A DNA stretch of 64,000 nucleotides from assembly GCF_018100805.1 (NCBI RefSeq), contig NZ_JAGJEA010000001.1, positions 186,001 through 250,000 of the forward strand, given 5' to 3'. Position 1 is the first letter of the stretch. Each line of letters begins with the position of its first letter. Shown here one piece after another: positions 18,189 to 28,386 of the stretch. The notes under the pieces are model-generated. The model had not been told where the DNA came from. It ran no database searches and saw only the letters and a program-made list of their open reading frames with translations. The stretch comes from Aquimarina sp. MMG016 (GTDB taxonomy: Bacteria > Bacteroidota > Bacteroidia > Flavobacteriales > Flavobacteriaceae). The translations under genes were made by a program, and so were the position numbers.

Positions 18189-21100
18189 TCAACTTAATTC
18201 AGATGACTTGTTACTACTTATAGACTCGTACTCCAGTGAAGGGATATTTACTTGACCAGTATCTGGGCAATCCTCTTCATCAATAACAACACAAATTTGT
18301 CCAGCTGTCAATATAGACCTAGCAGTAAGTGGTTTTATTTCTGATCCGCTTTGCCCACCTTCTGTACTCAATTCCAAACTTGTAATAAAATCCACATAGT
18401 CCAATTGTTCTACAAAACCAATTACGTCGGAGAATAGGACTGGCATTCCAAAAGCAATTTTTTCTGAGTCTCCTAAAAACCAAGGCGCTAATAAATTAGT
18501 AATATCTTCCTTAAGCTTTTGCTTATAAAAATTTTGGGATTTCCCGCGATACAAACGCACATTAATGTCGACATTAACATATTCATACCTTGGATTCATT
18601 ACCCTAATTCTTGCAAAAGGAGAGATTTTTTTGCGCAAATGGTTTTCTATTTTTTCCAAAAGGCTAACAGGTACTTTAGGTTCTAATTGATTTCCGGATA
18701 CAAGTTTTGTTAAATCAGGTATTACAGTAATCACAATATATCCAGGGGCAATTTCTAAGTCTCGATGATATTCTATTGCCGAAAGCCCCATAGTATGACT
18801 AATACATTTAGTTTTATAAATTTCAGGAAAACCTTCTAAAACAACCTTTTCATAATCATTAAGCATCAAAGCTCTACCTTTATGTTTAAGATGTTCGCTT
18901 ACCCGAATATAAAAGTGTCCTTCATCTTCTGGCTGTCTACCATCAAATGATGGATACAGTTGTTCAACTTTTTTTACACTAAAATCTCCTTCAGATAATT
19001 TACTAATACTACCTGCTTCTAATGCTTTATTTAATCTACTAGTATCATTACCTTCACTAAACCTTGCTGAAGCTTTTGCAGCTTGTGTATGTATACCAAT
19101 AGTTTCTGCAACCGCTTTAGCATTTTGAGGAGTAGAAACCTTAATCCAATGTAAATTATCTGGCATTACCGTATTACCGATCTTGTTAATATCGCCGGGT
19201 AATGCTATTGTAACAATTCCTGAAACTGTTAACCCGTTTGTCCCGTCAGAAATGATATTAAATTCAGGCAATAGCGCTACCCAATTATTGTTTGTTAAAT
19301 AGTACCAATCGAGATCTGCACGATCTATTTCAGAATTTGCCGTTGCCTCTGCTAATTGAAATAGTATGGAAAGATTTCCTCCTGGGTTTAGATTTTCTAT
19401 CCCAATAAATAGTGTTCCTTCATCATCAAAAAAAGGTAAGAGCGTAGGGTTTTGCTCAATATCTTCAAGCTTTGAAGTATTCTCAAAAGGATATAAATGT
19501 ACTATCTCAATATCATCTTTACTAGCGATCGCCTCATAATCAATATATAATGCTCTTATAAGTGGTGTATAAGGCTCTTTAGGGAGACCCAAATCAAGTG
19601 TAGTATCAAACTTATCAAGTACTGACTCTATTTTTGTACATATCATTTCCACTTTTAACCGAATACCAGGATTCTCAGTATCACTACTATTCATACGACC
19701 GATAATGATGTCTAGTCTTCCTATGATAATATCTATATTATCTTTTACTTCATCTCTGAAGTTTGCCAAAGTTTCTATATTAAACTCCTCTAGATCATCT
19801 TCAAAATCATTAAGTGCTTGATCAAACAATCCCAACAAAGCATTTAGGTTGATCACATTATTCCATCCATCTGCTAATAGGGGTTGAGCGGCAGCAGGAT
19901 TTGGAGGATCTGCTATTAGAAAGTCATTTGCCTGAGATAGAGAACTTTGGATCGTAAGAGATAAATCGATGAGTGGTAATAAATCAGGTAATACTGTATT
20001 TACCAAAGGAATTCCATCCATTTGTGTCTTAAGGTTTTCTAACAAACCAATAACCCCTTCCATGTCCAGGATTATACTATCAATAATTGCTATTGTCTCC
20101 GTTGCTAAAGTTTTAGCCTCTTCTAATTCTTGTAAAGCATCTGAAATAGACTTAGGATCAACCAAACCTGCGAGAGCCAACAACTGACGAGTCAATACAA
20201 ACGTAAAACGGTTATGCTGAAAACTAACTCCTGCTAGTGTAAGTCTTATAAAACCTTTTCTAGTATTGACTGTTAATGGTTCTAAAGGCTCAATTGGCAT
20301 TGATTTTGGATTATAAAGATTTTCAGGAGTAAAAGTCCTTTCCATTCTATGACAAAAAGTTGCTTGATCTTTTGGGGTCAAGCAAGGATTTGGATCATTT
20401 GCTAAATCATAGCTTTCAAACAATCTTAAAAGTTCGGGGCGCGTCTCTTCATCTACTAATTTTGGAGTGAGGTCTTTTTTCCAAGTTCCGTCTTCTAAAA
20501 TACTTGTAAGAAATCTAAAACTACCATTCTCAATTTCAGTACTACCATCTTCAAATTCAGGGTCCTTATAAAGCTCATAGTGCTCTTTTAAATCAAGAGG
20601 TTTATCTTTCCAGGTTGTATTGATCCAGAACTTTTGCCAGTTTTTACAGAAAATCTCTTTACTACCTATATAAAAGTTTGCTCCACCATCAACAAACCAT
20701 TTCTCTTCTTCATTTTCATCCAGATATAATCCACCAACTTTTGGCCTTGGACCAAAAGGCTGAATAGGTTTGTTAACATCTTGTAAGTTGTCATCATTCT
20801 GTACTATTAGATTTTTAACTCCACAGACTTTTACATCAATTTTGGCATCAACCAATTTTAACTGTTTTAAAAAGTGATATGGTGACAAGAATTTTTCTCC
20901 GTTAGATTGACTTCTTTTTAGGCAACACGCATCATCTCCTTTACCCAAATCATTGCATTCTATTTCTACATCTTCATTGATTTCAATCCTGACTAAGGGG
21001 AAAGGGGTTTTTAAGTCAAATTTTTCCTTTAAGTTTTCTTCATTATAAAATACTATTGCAGGATCTCCAGCATCTAAATCAACATTTAGTTCAAATTCAA

Positions 21101-22886
21101 TTTGACCTGGTAGTGTCAACTCGTCTTCTGGTGGTAGATATATTTGTAATGTAGGAGTTGCAGGAATCCAATCTTTCTCTCCACTAAACCATACATTGAA
21201 TAAAGAAACATTTTTTGTCTCACGAGTTGAATCAAACGTTCTAAGACACCTTCTTAACTCTGCTTCATCATTCTGATCAAAAATTAACTGGCAACTAATT
21301 GGATCTTCAACTTTAAAGAAAGTTTCTAAATCATTTTCCTCTATTTTGTATGGGTTACTTTTGACTAATAAGCTTGAAATATATTTTTTGGCAGTTAATG
21401 ATAAATTACATTCTTCAAGAATTTGGTCATTTATATTGAAAACAGTTTTTTCATTTTCTACGACCAGTTTTGTTTTTATATCATTTAATATTTCATTTAT
21501 CTCTGCAGGAGTTAACGCTCCATCATTATTTAAAACATCACAGCCAAGAAGAATTTTTATATTTCTTTCCCCTTCCTGCAGTAGAAGCACTGGTGATGAT
21601 AATACAAACCCTAATCTTGCCTTAGGATGTTCTTTTATAGTAAGATTATTACTTTCTGTATTCTTACTAAATTTTGAGCCTAATGTTGGCCAATTAACTG
21701 ATTGATCTTTTTTGAATTTTTCTCCTAACCCGTCGGCCGAATTAGCAACTGGTGCCATATATACTCCTTCGATATAGGTATCATCAATTATTTTATTAAG
21801 AGAAAGGGTTCTTAGATCACTTATCTGAGCCTTATCAATAATTATCTCTTGATCAAGTCCAAATTGAATATCTTCATTATTAACATCTTTACCGTTTTTA
21901 AGTAATAAATCTTCTTTTAATAAATATTCATCCAAATGGTTTGCAATCTCGAAAATTACATGAGCTTTATCAGGCTCTGCTTCTTTTGGAGCAATTTTTA
22001 ATACTTGTTGATAGAAAAAATCCAGGTGCTTTTCCCCTAAATTATTTATATCTCCCTGAAGATTTTTAAACAACTCCAAAAATGTAAACAATAAGCCTAA
22101 ATGTGGTTGATGTCTTTCTTGTAAGGACTCCTGTAAAGGACGAAGTGCTTCTTCGATAAAATTAGGTGCAGCACTAATAATATCCTGAAACCCACTTAGT
22201 AATTGATAAAATATAGAATTGATCGTTTCTGCGGCAATCAGATATGCTTCCTCTTTTCCTTTTTCTGACCGTTGTATGCAAACATCATAAGCATAAACAT
22301 CTTCAACTTTTAATATCCAAGGTGATACTAAAAAATCCGAAAAACTCTTTTTAGTGACACACAAAAAAGTAGCACTAGCATTATAAACAGTTATAAAAGT
22401 TTTAAGAGGTTCTACAAATGATGATTTAATAATTGCTAAAAGAGAAGTAGCAAAACTGTTCTCTTCTTTTTCTGTATTGTCGTATAATCGGTCTACAGGA
22501 ATAATAAATTTATTATCAATAAAAATCAAAAGAGACTCTAATCCTTGCTTAGATGGATTGTTTTTTAATTCCTGATAAAGTGTTTTATATTCGGTTTCAA
22601 TTGCATTGATCGAAGTTTTTCCTAAAACCGCTAACTGAAAAGGTAAGCTACCTTGAAAAAAAGAAGTCCAATTTCCTATCTCTTGGTACTCTCCTTGAAT
22701 ATCATCTTTTATAAGTTCATAATAGTTAATTTGTTGCGCATATTTACTAATAATATATAATTGATCTGCCAATGTTTTTCCATCAATTGGCACTGAATCA
22801 GAATCCAATGCTTCAATGATTCTGGTTCTTTGACTCGTCCCTGTTCTATTAATTAAGGGATGTGATATGTTTGATGGTTTTTTCAT
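18189..22886 (-). CDS. Afp11/Pvc11-like baseplate wedge protein (baseplate J-like)
   Basis: 1565 aa. The C-terminal ~300 residues (GRQPEDEGHFYIRVSEHLKH, ALMLNDYEKVVLEGFPEI, then a hydrophobic beta block and PVLFSDVIGFVEQLDYVDFI) are typical of baseplate J/Afp11 proteins. The N-terminal half has immunoglobulin-like and helical regions. It lies between the gp25-like and Afp12-like genes, the canonical order of eCIS baseplate genes. With the Afp12-like protein it should form the wedge ring around the spike hub. No signs of frameshift. Confidence 0.85.
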   Translation of the reverse strand: MKKPSNISHPLINRTGTSQRTRIIEALDSDSVPIDGKTLADQLYIISKYAQQINYYELIKDDIQGEYQEIGNWTSFFQGSLPFQLAVLGKTSINAIETEYKTLYQELKNNPSKQGLESLLIFIDNKFIIPVDRLYDNTEKEENSFATSLLAIIKSSFVEPLKTFITVYNASATFLCVTKKSFSDFLVSPWILKVEDVYAYDVCIQRSEKGKEEAYLIAAETINSIFYQLLSGFQDIISAAPNFIEEALRPLQESLQERHQPHLGLLFTFLELFKNLQGDINNLGEKHLDFFYQQVLKIAPKEAEPDKAHVIFEIANHLDEYLLKEDLLLKNGKDVNNEDIQFGLDQEIIIDKAQISDLRTLSLNKIIDDTYIEGVYMAPVANSADGLGEKFKKDQSVNWPTLGSKFSKNTESNNLTIKEHPKARLGFVLSSPVLLLQEGERNIKILLGCDVLNNDGALTPAEINEILNDIKTKLVVENEKTVFNINDQILEECNLSLTAKKYISSLLVKSNPYKIEENDLETFFKVEDPISCQLIFDQNDEAELRRCLRTFDSTRETKNVSLFNVWFSGEKDWIPATPTLQIYLPPEDELTLPGQIEFELNVDLDAGDPAIVFYNEENLKEKFDLKTPFPLVRIEINEDVEIECNDLGKGDDACCLKRSQSNGEKFLSPYHFLKQLKLVDAKIDVKVCGVKNLIVQNDDNLQDVNKPIQPFGPRPKVGGLYLDENEEEKWFVDGGANFYIGSKEIFCKNWQKFWINTTWKDKPLDLKEHYELYKDPEFEDGSTEIENGSFRFLTSILEDGTWKKDLTPKLVDEETRPELLRLFESYDLANDPNPCLTPKDQATFCHRMERTFTPENLYNPKSMPIEPLEPLTVNTRKGFIRLTLAGVSFQHNRFTFVLTRQLLALAGLVDPKSISDALQELEEAKTLATETIAIIDSIILDMEGVIGLLENLKTQMDGIPLVNTVLPDLLPLIDLSLTIQSSLSQANDFLIADPPNPAAAQPLLADGWNNVINLNALLGLFDQALNDFEDDLEEFNIETLANFRDEVKDNIDIIIGRLDIIIGRMNSSDTENPGIRLKVEMICTKIESVLDKFDTTLDLGLPKEPYTPLIRALYIDYEAIASKDDIEIVHLYPFENTSKLEDIEQNPTLLPFFDDEGTLFIGIENLNPGGNLSILFQLAEATANSEIDRADLDWYYLTNNNWVALLPEFNIISDGTNGLTVSGIVTIALPGDINKIGNTVMPDNLHWIKVSTPQNAKAVAETIGIHTQAAKASARFSEGNDTSRLNKALEAGSISKLSEGDFSVKKVEQLYPSFDGRQPEDEGHFYIRVSEHLKHKGRALMLNDYEKVVLEGFPEIYKTKCISHTMGLSAIEYHRDLEIAPGYIVITVIPDLTKLVSGNQLEPKVPVSLLEKIENHLRKKISPFARIRVMNPRYEYVNVDINVRLYRGKSQNFYKQKLKEDITNLLAPWFLGDSEKIAFGMPVLFSDVIGFVEQLDYVDFITSLELSTEGGQSGSEIKPLTARSILTAGQICVVIDEEDCPDTGQVNIPSLEYESISSNKSSELS

Positions 22887-22896
22887 CTATGCTTAT

Positions 22897-23322
22897 TTAT
22901 ATCCCTTGATCGGCTTCTCTTAAATAGAAATCATATACAAAATTATATCTTGAATTTGTGCCTTCTATTTTATAATGAACTGTGATCTTTAATAACCCTT
23001 CTATTAGTTCAAAGGATTCTGCCTCAGTAATATCTACTCTTTCCAATAGTATTCTAGGTTCATAGAACAAGATTGCTCTTTCTACCAGGTCTTTTAAAAA
23101 ACCTATTAAGGAACTATCCATGCTCTCGAATTGATAATCCTTCAAATTACATCCATATTCCGGTTGCAATACACGTTCTCCTAAACTTGTAGAAAGTAAT
23201 ATTTCAAGACTTTGTTCTATATCTTGTTCTGCGCTTACCAATTCAACAGTTTCACTTTCTTTATCAAAAGTCGGTGGAAATGACCACCCTGTACCCAAAT
23301 ATGCTTTGTTTGTATTCATCAT
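22897..23322 (-). CDS. gp25/GPW-like baseplate protein (Afp9-like)
   Basis: 141 aa, the usual size of gp25-like proteins. GTGWSFPPTF near the start, ILLSTSLGERVLQPEYGCNL in the middle and LLERVDITEAES near the end are diagnostic: this family carries an E-R/P-x-Y-G loop that seeds sheath polymerisation at the baseplate. Ten nt before the Afp11-like gene and 4 nt after PAAR. Two adjacent Met codons open the frame; either may be used. Confidence 0.9.
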   Translation of the reverse strand: MMNTNKAYLGTGWSFPPTFDKESETVELVSAEQDIEQSLEILLSTSLGERVLQPEYGCNLKDYQFESMDSSLIGFLKDLVERAILFYEPRILLERVDITEAESFELIEGLLKITVHYKIEGTNSRYNFVYDFYLREADQGI

Positions 23323-23326
23323 TTTT

Positions 23327-23617
23327 TTATCCTCCTATCATTACGGTTGGCAACCCTTGAACAATAACTCCTGTATGCGCTGTGGTATCCCCCTGTCGTG
23401 CCGCTGGTTTGCCTCCTATGAATACAGTAGATGAACCTTTGACAATACTATCTGGTGGGCCTACACAGACACACAAATCACCGACTACCGCGGCAGGCAT
23501 TCCTCCTATTAATACTGTTGGCACTGAAGGCCCTGTTATTGGTCCTCCTACATGGGGTACTGGTCCGGTTGATTGTGGACAAGTATGCATATCTGCTATT
23601 CTTGCTGCTGGTGGCAT
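23327..23617 (-). CDS. PAAR-domain spike tip protein (Afp10-like)
   Basis: 96 aa made almost entirely of a PAAR repeat fold: starts MPPAARIADMHTCP, with GGKPAARQGDTTAHTG later and repeated VLIGGMPAA / VFIGGKPAA motifs; His and Cys residues (H12, C14, C49, C51, H81) are candidates for the metal site that sharpens the tip. No toxin domain is fused. It is 7 nt downstream of the spike gene. Confidence 0.93.
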   Translation of the reverse strand: MPPAARIADMHTCPQSTGPVPHVGGPITGPSVPTVLIGGMPAAVVGDLCVCVGPPDSIVKGSSTVFIGGKPAARQGDTTAHTGVIVQGLPTVMIGG

Positions 23618-23624
23618 ATTTTTA

Positions 23625-25415
23625 TCAGTTTATGTTGACTAAAGATCCTTTTACTTCTGTTATTCCATCTGCAGAAACTGATGTTGTTGCTCCTTTAACT
23701 TCCATACTGGCCTGAGCCGTAGCAGAAATTTGTGTCGCTTCAAGTGTCATATTCATTCCTGCTTTTATATCTATATTTCCTGATGCTTCAATTTTTATAT
23801 CACCAGGGCTATTAATTTCGATTCCATTAGGGTCAAACTTGGCTATATTATCATTTTGATCCTGTATAGTAATAGATGTAGTATCCTCGTCTAAGGTTAT
23901 ACTATTCCCTGCAGGAGTATCTATAGTGATCGTTTTGGTATCATCATGAAAGTGTAATCGCATCCCGGAACGGGTTACAAAACCTTTTTCGTGATTTACA
24001 TCTTGTGCTTCTATAGGTGCTGGTTTAGCACTGCTATGCAACATTCCTAATACAACCGCATCTCTAGGGTCGTCATTTATAAAACCAATAATAACCTCAT
24101 CTTCAATTTCTGGTAGAAAAAATGAACCTCTTCCCGCTACTCCGTCATCCGCACTACCAGCGTCTAAAGTTGCTATTCTGGCCCATACGCCTCTTGCAGA
24201 ATTATCTATAATTGGTAATCGAACCAGGATTCTATTTTCTCCTTCCGGATCATCCTGTAACTGTACAACTTTACCAATTTGTAATCCGTTAATTGCGGGT
24301 AACAATCCTGATGCCGGTATATCAGTAACATCTTTATTAATATGAGCAAAGCAATCAGGATCTAATCCAAACTGTGCTTGAGTAAACCAAGATCCTTCAT
24401 ATATATCGTGTCGTACTGCAGAAACATAGGCTTTACCATTGAACCTATTGCCTACCCCTTGTAATTCTATTAATTGTCCAGGTTTGATTTCTCCAAAACC
24501 AATAAACTTTGCTCTACCTCGTATTTTAGACAATCTACTTCGTTGCATAGTAGATTTTGTCCATTCTTGTAATTCTTCTTCAATGGCTTGTCCTGAATGT
24601 CTTAGTTCATATGTTGAGGGACTAATCGATCCAGCAAGGTTTTGACCATCAACATTTCCTAATTCATTGATTGGAACACTATCAGTGGTATGTTGAAACA
24701 AGTTCTGCCCTCCATAATCCCAAGACTTAGCTTCCACAGATTTCCATTGGTTTCTGGCATCCATTTCTGCTTCGAAATCAATAAGTGTGGACCCAAACAA
24801 AACCGCTATTGCGGCATCTTCATTTGTTTCTGGTGCTTTTACATTTATCTTTCCATCATCAACCATTACCAATTTAGCATTTGCCTCTGCACGAGTTAGT
24901 AAAAAATCCCAATCTGTTGTATGGTATTGAACCATTTCCAGGTGTTTAAGATTAGTTGCTTCTACATCTTTACTTAATCCTGAATATCTACCAATAACTT
25001 CTTCCATAATTTCACTATCCTTGCGCTCTTCATAGTAAAAATTATGTCTTCCTAGGGTCATCTTTACAGCTTCATCTCTACAATCAAGAATTAGCCGTGT
25101 TTCTCCACTTTGTAATACTTTTATTGCATGTTTTATAATAATACCTTTAAATAACTGCTCGTTTTCTCTATCACGCCCAAGTTTAACTGCGATTGACTTT
25201 CCAGGTAAAAACTCTTCTTCTTCACTAATTTTAAAAGTTTCTGCTGCAGAATCACCATCTCTAAGAATAATCTTAGCTGTTGGTATCCTATTTATTTCTT
25301 TTGAAATAGAAATAGATAACACTTGATATCCCTGATCCACTACTTGACCATCGATAATAATATCATGCGTTGTAACATTATGAGTTGTTTCTACTGGTAT
25401 CTCTCTATCATTCAT
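23625..25415 (-). CDS. VgrG-like central spike protein (Afp8-like)
   Basis: 596 aa. A gp27-like N-terminal region is followed by an OB-fold part (GKVVQLQDDPEGENRILVRL, then GSFFLPEIEDEVIIGFINDD) and a C-terminal beta-helix needle of regular strands (GIEINSPGDIKIEASGNIDI). This is the domain order of Afp8/VgrG spikes. Followed directly by PAAR, preceded by the LysM protein, as in other eCIS loci. No extra effector domain is seen. Confidence 0.93.
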   Translation of the reverse strand: MNDREIPVETTHNVTTHDIIIDGQVVDQGYQVLSISISKEINRIPTAKIILRDGDSAAETFKISEEEEFLPGKSIAVKLGRDRENEQLFKGIIIKHAIKVLQSGETRLILDCRDEAVKMTLGRHNFYYEERKDSEIMEEVIGRYSGLSKDVEATNLKHLEMVQYHTTDWDFLLTRAEANAKLVMVDDGKINVKAPETNEDAAIAVLFGSTLIDFEAEMDARNQWKSVEAKSWDYGGQNLFQHTTDSVPINELGNVDGQNLAGSISPSTYELRHSGQAIEEELQEWTKSTMQRSRLSKIRGRAKFIGFGEIKPGQLIELQGVGNRFNGKAYVSAVRHDIYEGSWFTQAQFGLDPDCFAHINKDVTDIPASGLLPAINGLQIGKVVQLQDDPEGENRILVRLPIIDNSARGVWARIATLDAGSADDGVAGRGSFFLPEIEDEVIIGFINDDPRDAVVLGMLHSSAKPAPIEAQDVNHEKGFVTRSGMRLHFHDDTKTITIDTPAGNSITLDEDTTSITIQDQNDNIAKFDPNGIEINSPGDIKIEASGNIDIKAGMNMTLEATQISATAQASMEVKGATTSVSADGITEVKGSLVNIN

Positions 25416-25462
25416 CCGTTATCTCTTTTTTTAAGTCAGATGGAATTTGTACAATTATCATT

Positions 25463-26212
25463 TTATGAACTTGTCTTATCAATTGGCGGAAAAACCAATT
25501 CTCGCCCTGGGGTAATTTTACGGAAGGATGTTAAACCATTTGCCTTTGCAACCTGAGTAATATATTTACTATTATTATATATATCATATACCATATTATC
25601 TAATCGATCTCCAGCTTTTACCTGTCTGGCATGGGTTAAATCCGGTGAGCTTTTTCTTTCTCGTGCAACGCGTTCTTCCTGTGCGATGTAATTTAAAAAA
25701 GTAGCACTTGCTTTAACTCTTAATGGTTCTCCATTAGATTGAAAAAGTGTATAATTTAAATCCAGGTTAGATAGAATACATTGAAACTTAAAACCATCAC
25801 CCCATTTCACTTTCAAGAAATGTGGTTTATGAATATCTCCATTCATATCATAAACTGTATTCATGAAAATCTTTAGTTGTTCTTTTACAGACAATGGTGA
25901 TTCTTCAAAAGTCTGGTCTCTAACAAAATTTTTATCTAGTTTAGAATTATACCCCTGAATACTGTTGGTACCATCAAAAATGAAATCCAACTTTAGTTCC
26001 TCTGGTTTAGTACCAGAATATCTTGAGTCTGTACTCTGATTACCTTGTCCTTGTTCCTGATTAAATTCTACTTTAAAATTCTGTGTAAAACTCTCAGGGT
26101 TTATGGGTAAATAAATTGGATTAGGTGTAATATCCGATTTTGAACTAGCTGCAAAATTTTCATTGTCAAAAGCCTCAATTGTAATCTTTGCTAATTGTCC
26201 ACTATCCTCCAT
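25463..26212 (-). CDS. LysM-containing baseplate hub protein (Afp7-like)
   Basis: 249 aa. N-terminal half resembles Afp7/gp53-type hub proteins (YLPINPESFTQNFKVEFNQ, a region shared by CIS hub proteins); C-terminal 55 residues form a LysM-like module (RQVKAGDRLDNMVYDIYNN ... PGRELVFPP). LysM in this setting is thought to hold the spike-tube hub rather than bind cell wall. Start codon overlaps the stop of the DUF5908 gene (TAATG). Confidence 0.88.
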   Translation of the reverse strand: MEDSGQLAKITIEAFDNENFAASSKSDITPNPIYLPINPESFTQNFKVEFNQEQGQGNQSTDSRYSGTKPEELKLDFIFDGTNSIQGYNSKLDKNFVRDQTFEESPLSVKEQLKIFMNTVYDMNGDIHKPHFLKVKWGDGFKFQCILSNLDLNYTLFQSNGEPLRVKASATFLNYIAQEERVARERKSSPDLTHARQVKAGDRLDNMVYDIYNNSKYITQVAKANGLTSFRKITPGRELVFPPIDKTSS

Positions 26213-26373
26213 TATCTTTCAGATTTTTCTTTTAATATTTCAAAAACCTTCTCAACAATTCTATCTATTTGAGATTCCTTGCCACTATTTCCAGATGCAT
26301 TATTTGCACCACCTGTATTACCGCTTTGATTTACAGTAGCCCTGATAATTAATTCCCGAATTTCTAATGGCAT
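26212..26373 (-). CDS. DUF5908-like small eCIS protein
   Basis: 53 aa. Begins MPLEIRELIIRATVNQ, the conserved opening of DUF5908 proteins found in Bacteroidota eCIS loci; an Asn/Gly/Ser-rich linker (residues 15-32) joins it to a C-terminal amphipathic helix (IDRIVEKVFEILKEK). It fits exactly between the tube and LysM genes; its TAA overlaps the next ATG by one base, evidence of translational coupling. Function unknown; probably a structural or assembly peptide at the hub. Confidence 0.8.
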   Translation of the reverse strand: MPLEIRELIIRATVNQSGNTGGANNASGNSGKESQIDRIVEKVFEILKEKSER

Positions 26374-26385
26374 AATTTTACTTTT

Positions 26386-26838
26386 TTAACTTGCTGCTAC
26401 GAGCTTGAAATAATTATAGTTGAGTTCAAAGGTTTCAATAAGCACTTCTCCTCTTTCTGCATTGAGTTCAGTTATTTTCCAACTAACAGGCCATACATGT
26501 GATAATTGCCAATGCATAAGTGTATCGTGATCCTCATTTAACAGCTCTACATTTACATTACTAATCGGTTTAACAATTAAATTTTGAAAAGCATCCTGAC
26601 ACCAAGAGGTTAAACCTGAATCTTTAGGTTTAATGATTCCTCTTTTTAGCGTTAATGTTGTATACTTACGCCTACCAGGGAGACTGTGTTCAAATCTATT
26701 TTCACCTCCTTCTTTTAAGGATTCTTTTTCGATTTGAACATCTAATCCTGATACTGACTGAAACTGTACATCAACATCTTTACCTTCAGGCAAGTTTTGA
26801 AAAGACACTCTGAAATGAAAACCTACTATTTGATACAT
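26386..26838 (-). CDS. inner tube protein, second copy (Afp5-like)
   Basis: 150 aa of the gp19/Hcp-like tail tube fold: FHFRVSF at the start, VSGLDVQIEKES, LPGRRKYTTLTLKRG and WPVSWKITELNAERGEVLIETFELNY, all diagnostic of phage-type tube proteins. Divergent from the tube protein encoded upstream. In Afp/PVC the later tube gene (Afp5) makes the tube initiator layer contacting the spike, and this gene is the one nearer the hub genes. Confidence 0.9.
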   Translation of the reverse strand: MYQIVGFHFRVSFQNLPEGKDVDVQFQSVSGLDVQIEKESLKEGGENRFEHSLPGRRKYTTLTLKRGIIKPKDSGLTSWCQDAFQNLIVKPISNVNVELLNEDHDTLMHWQLSHVWPVSWKITELNAERGEVLIETFELNYNYFKLVAAS

Positions 26839-26866
26839 CTAAACTGATCCTATATTTATAAAAACA

Positions 26867-27334
26867 CTAATTAGCCTCCTGGATTTTTAACCCTTCATGA
26901 ACTAACTCCATAGTTTCGATTGCTACTTCATTAGCGTCCGCTTTAAGATCTGTTGATTGAACTTTACTTGGCCAAGCGTTCTCCAGTACCCAGGTAATAA
27001 TTGGTTCATGATTTTCATCCAATAATTTGATAGTCACTGGACGTCTATATACAGAACCTGTGTTATTACCTTCCTGAAATTGATAGGTTTTTTGCCACTC
27101 GGTAAAGAAGTCAAAATCACCCTGGAATGTTCCTCTTTTTAGGGTAACGTTACTGTACTTAGTAAGTCCAGGTTGTTTTGTTTTATTATACTTCTTATTA
27201 CTTCCTTCTCTGTATTCTATAACTTCTGTCTCAAAGTCTAATCCACTAACTTCTGTAAATCCGATACGAAAACCATCACCCCATTCTACTTGAAAATGAA
27301 ACTTTGGTAGTGGATAATCTCCTATTGCTGCCAT
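26867..27334 (-). CDS. inner tube protein, major (Afp1-like)
   Basis: 155 aa with the same tube fold: PKFHFQVEWGDGFRIGFTEV, VSGLDFETEVIEYREG, LTKYSNVTLKRG and NAWPSKVQSTDLKADANEVA. First of two adjacent tube genes; it probably polymerises into the tube lumen wall. Separated from the cysteine-rich 326-aa gene by 40 nt with an A-rich leader. Confidence 0.92.
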   Translation of the reverse strand: MAAIGDYPLPKFHFQVEWGDGFRIGFTEVSGLDFETEVIEYREGSNKKYNKTKQPGLTKYSNVTLKRGTFQGDFDFFTEWQKTYQFQEGNNTGSVYRRPVTIKLLDENHEPIITWVLENAWPSKVQSTDLKADANEVAIETMELVHEGLKIQEAN

Positions 27335-27374
27335 ATTTTTTCTTTTTAGTTTTTATTTTAATTTTAAAAAATAA

Positions 27375-28355
27375 TTATGCTTTCTCCGCCGCTTCTGCCG
27401 CGCTGATAGCTTCGATAAGGCTTGTTTTTTGAGACAAACATCTATCACTTTGTTCTTTACTTGATACCCAATCATCTTTCAATTCAATAGTTTTATGAAC
27501 TGCTCTAGCTAGGTCACTTTCGATATTTTTATAATAATCACTTTCACTAATCGGGAATACAGGCATTGGTTTTACAACTGTATCATCACACGGATATGAA
27601 TAATGATGATCATGACGTGGTTTCTTTTTGCGTTTTTTGGCTTTATCGTCATCATCGTCATCATCTCCATTACCATTATGACCATCATGATCATCACCAC
27701 AGTCATCCATATCATTACCTTCTTTAAAGATGCTTTGTAGACCTTCTATTTTATCTTCTAAACCTCCATCTCCACATATTGATTTACATAAAAGATTGGC
27801 ACATTTAAAAGTTTCCATAAGTTTGGTCAAAACTGCATCCAGCATATCACAAACCAAGATTATTTTTTGTTCATAGTCTTCTATACACGCAATTACCTCC
27901 GCCTTATCTTCATCACTTGTATTTTTAAGGCATTCTACGGCTTTCTTAAAATCACTGATTTTATCTTTTAGGCCTGGTTTATTATTTTCGTATGTAAAAA
28001 AGCAATCAAAAATACATTTGACTAACCCAAAGAGTTTACCCAGTTCTTCTGTGGCAACTTCTGAATTATTACATACTATTGTGGTTTGATCTAAAAAGAA
28101 TTTTAGTTCGTTTACAATAATGTCGGCTTTTTCATCCGTATCTTTAATTATCTCTTCCCAGTTTTTAAGTCTGTTTTGCCATCCTAGAGAATTTTGGTAT
28201 TCCTCCTCATCCTTGGCAGTTGTGGCGCTTTTTTTAGTGCATTCTATACTTACTTGCTCTAATTGTTCTTTCCATAAATCCAGACAGTCTCTGGTTTCCG
28301 GATCACTACTATCGCTATCATAACAGCATGCATTGTCTCTTAAAAAATCTATCAT
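27375..28355 (-). CDS. eCIS-linked cysteine-rich coiled-coil protein, 326 aa
   Basis: Not recognised. Mostly long helices with scattered cysteines (NACCYDSDSSD near the start, CIFDCFF, CANLLCKSICGDGG) and, at about 225-250, a run of Asp followed by a Lys/Arg/His-rich stretch (DDCGDDHDGHNG ... KKRKKKPRHDHHYSYP). The C-terminal tail is helical and Ala-rich. It sits between the tube gene and a similar 303-aa protein, immediately after the sheath gene, where Afp/PVC loci carry extra sheath and tube copies instead. The charged His/Asp tract could bind metal or polyanion. Co-transcription with structural genes suggests a particle component; no more can be said. Confidence 0.75.
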   Translation of the reverse strand: MIDFLRDNACCYDSDSSDPETRDCLDLWKEQLEQVSIECTKKSATTAKDEEEYQNSLGWQNRLKNWEEIIKDTDEKADIIVNELKFFLDQTTIVCNNSEVATEELGKLFGLVKCIFDCFFTYENNKPGLKDKISDFKKAVECLKNTSDEDKAEVIACIEDYEQKIILVCDMLDAVLTKLMETFKCANLLCKSICGDGGLEDKIEGLQSIFKEGNDMDDCGDDHDGHNGNGDDDDDDDKAKKRKKKPRHDHHYSYPCDDTVVKPMPVFPISESDYYKNIESDLARAVHKTIELKDDWVSSKEQSDRCLSQKTSLIEAISAAEAAEKA

Positions 28356-28386
28356 GAGTATTATTTTTTCTAATTATTGATAAATA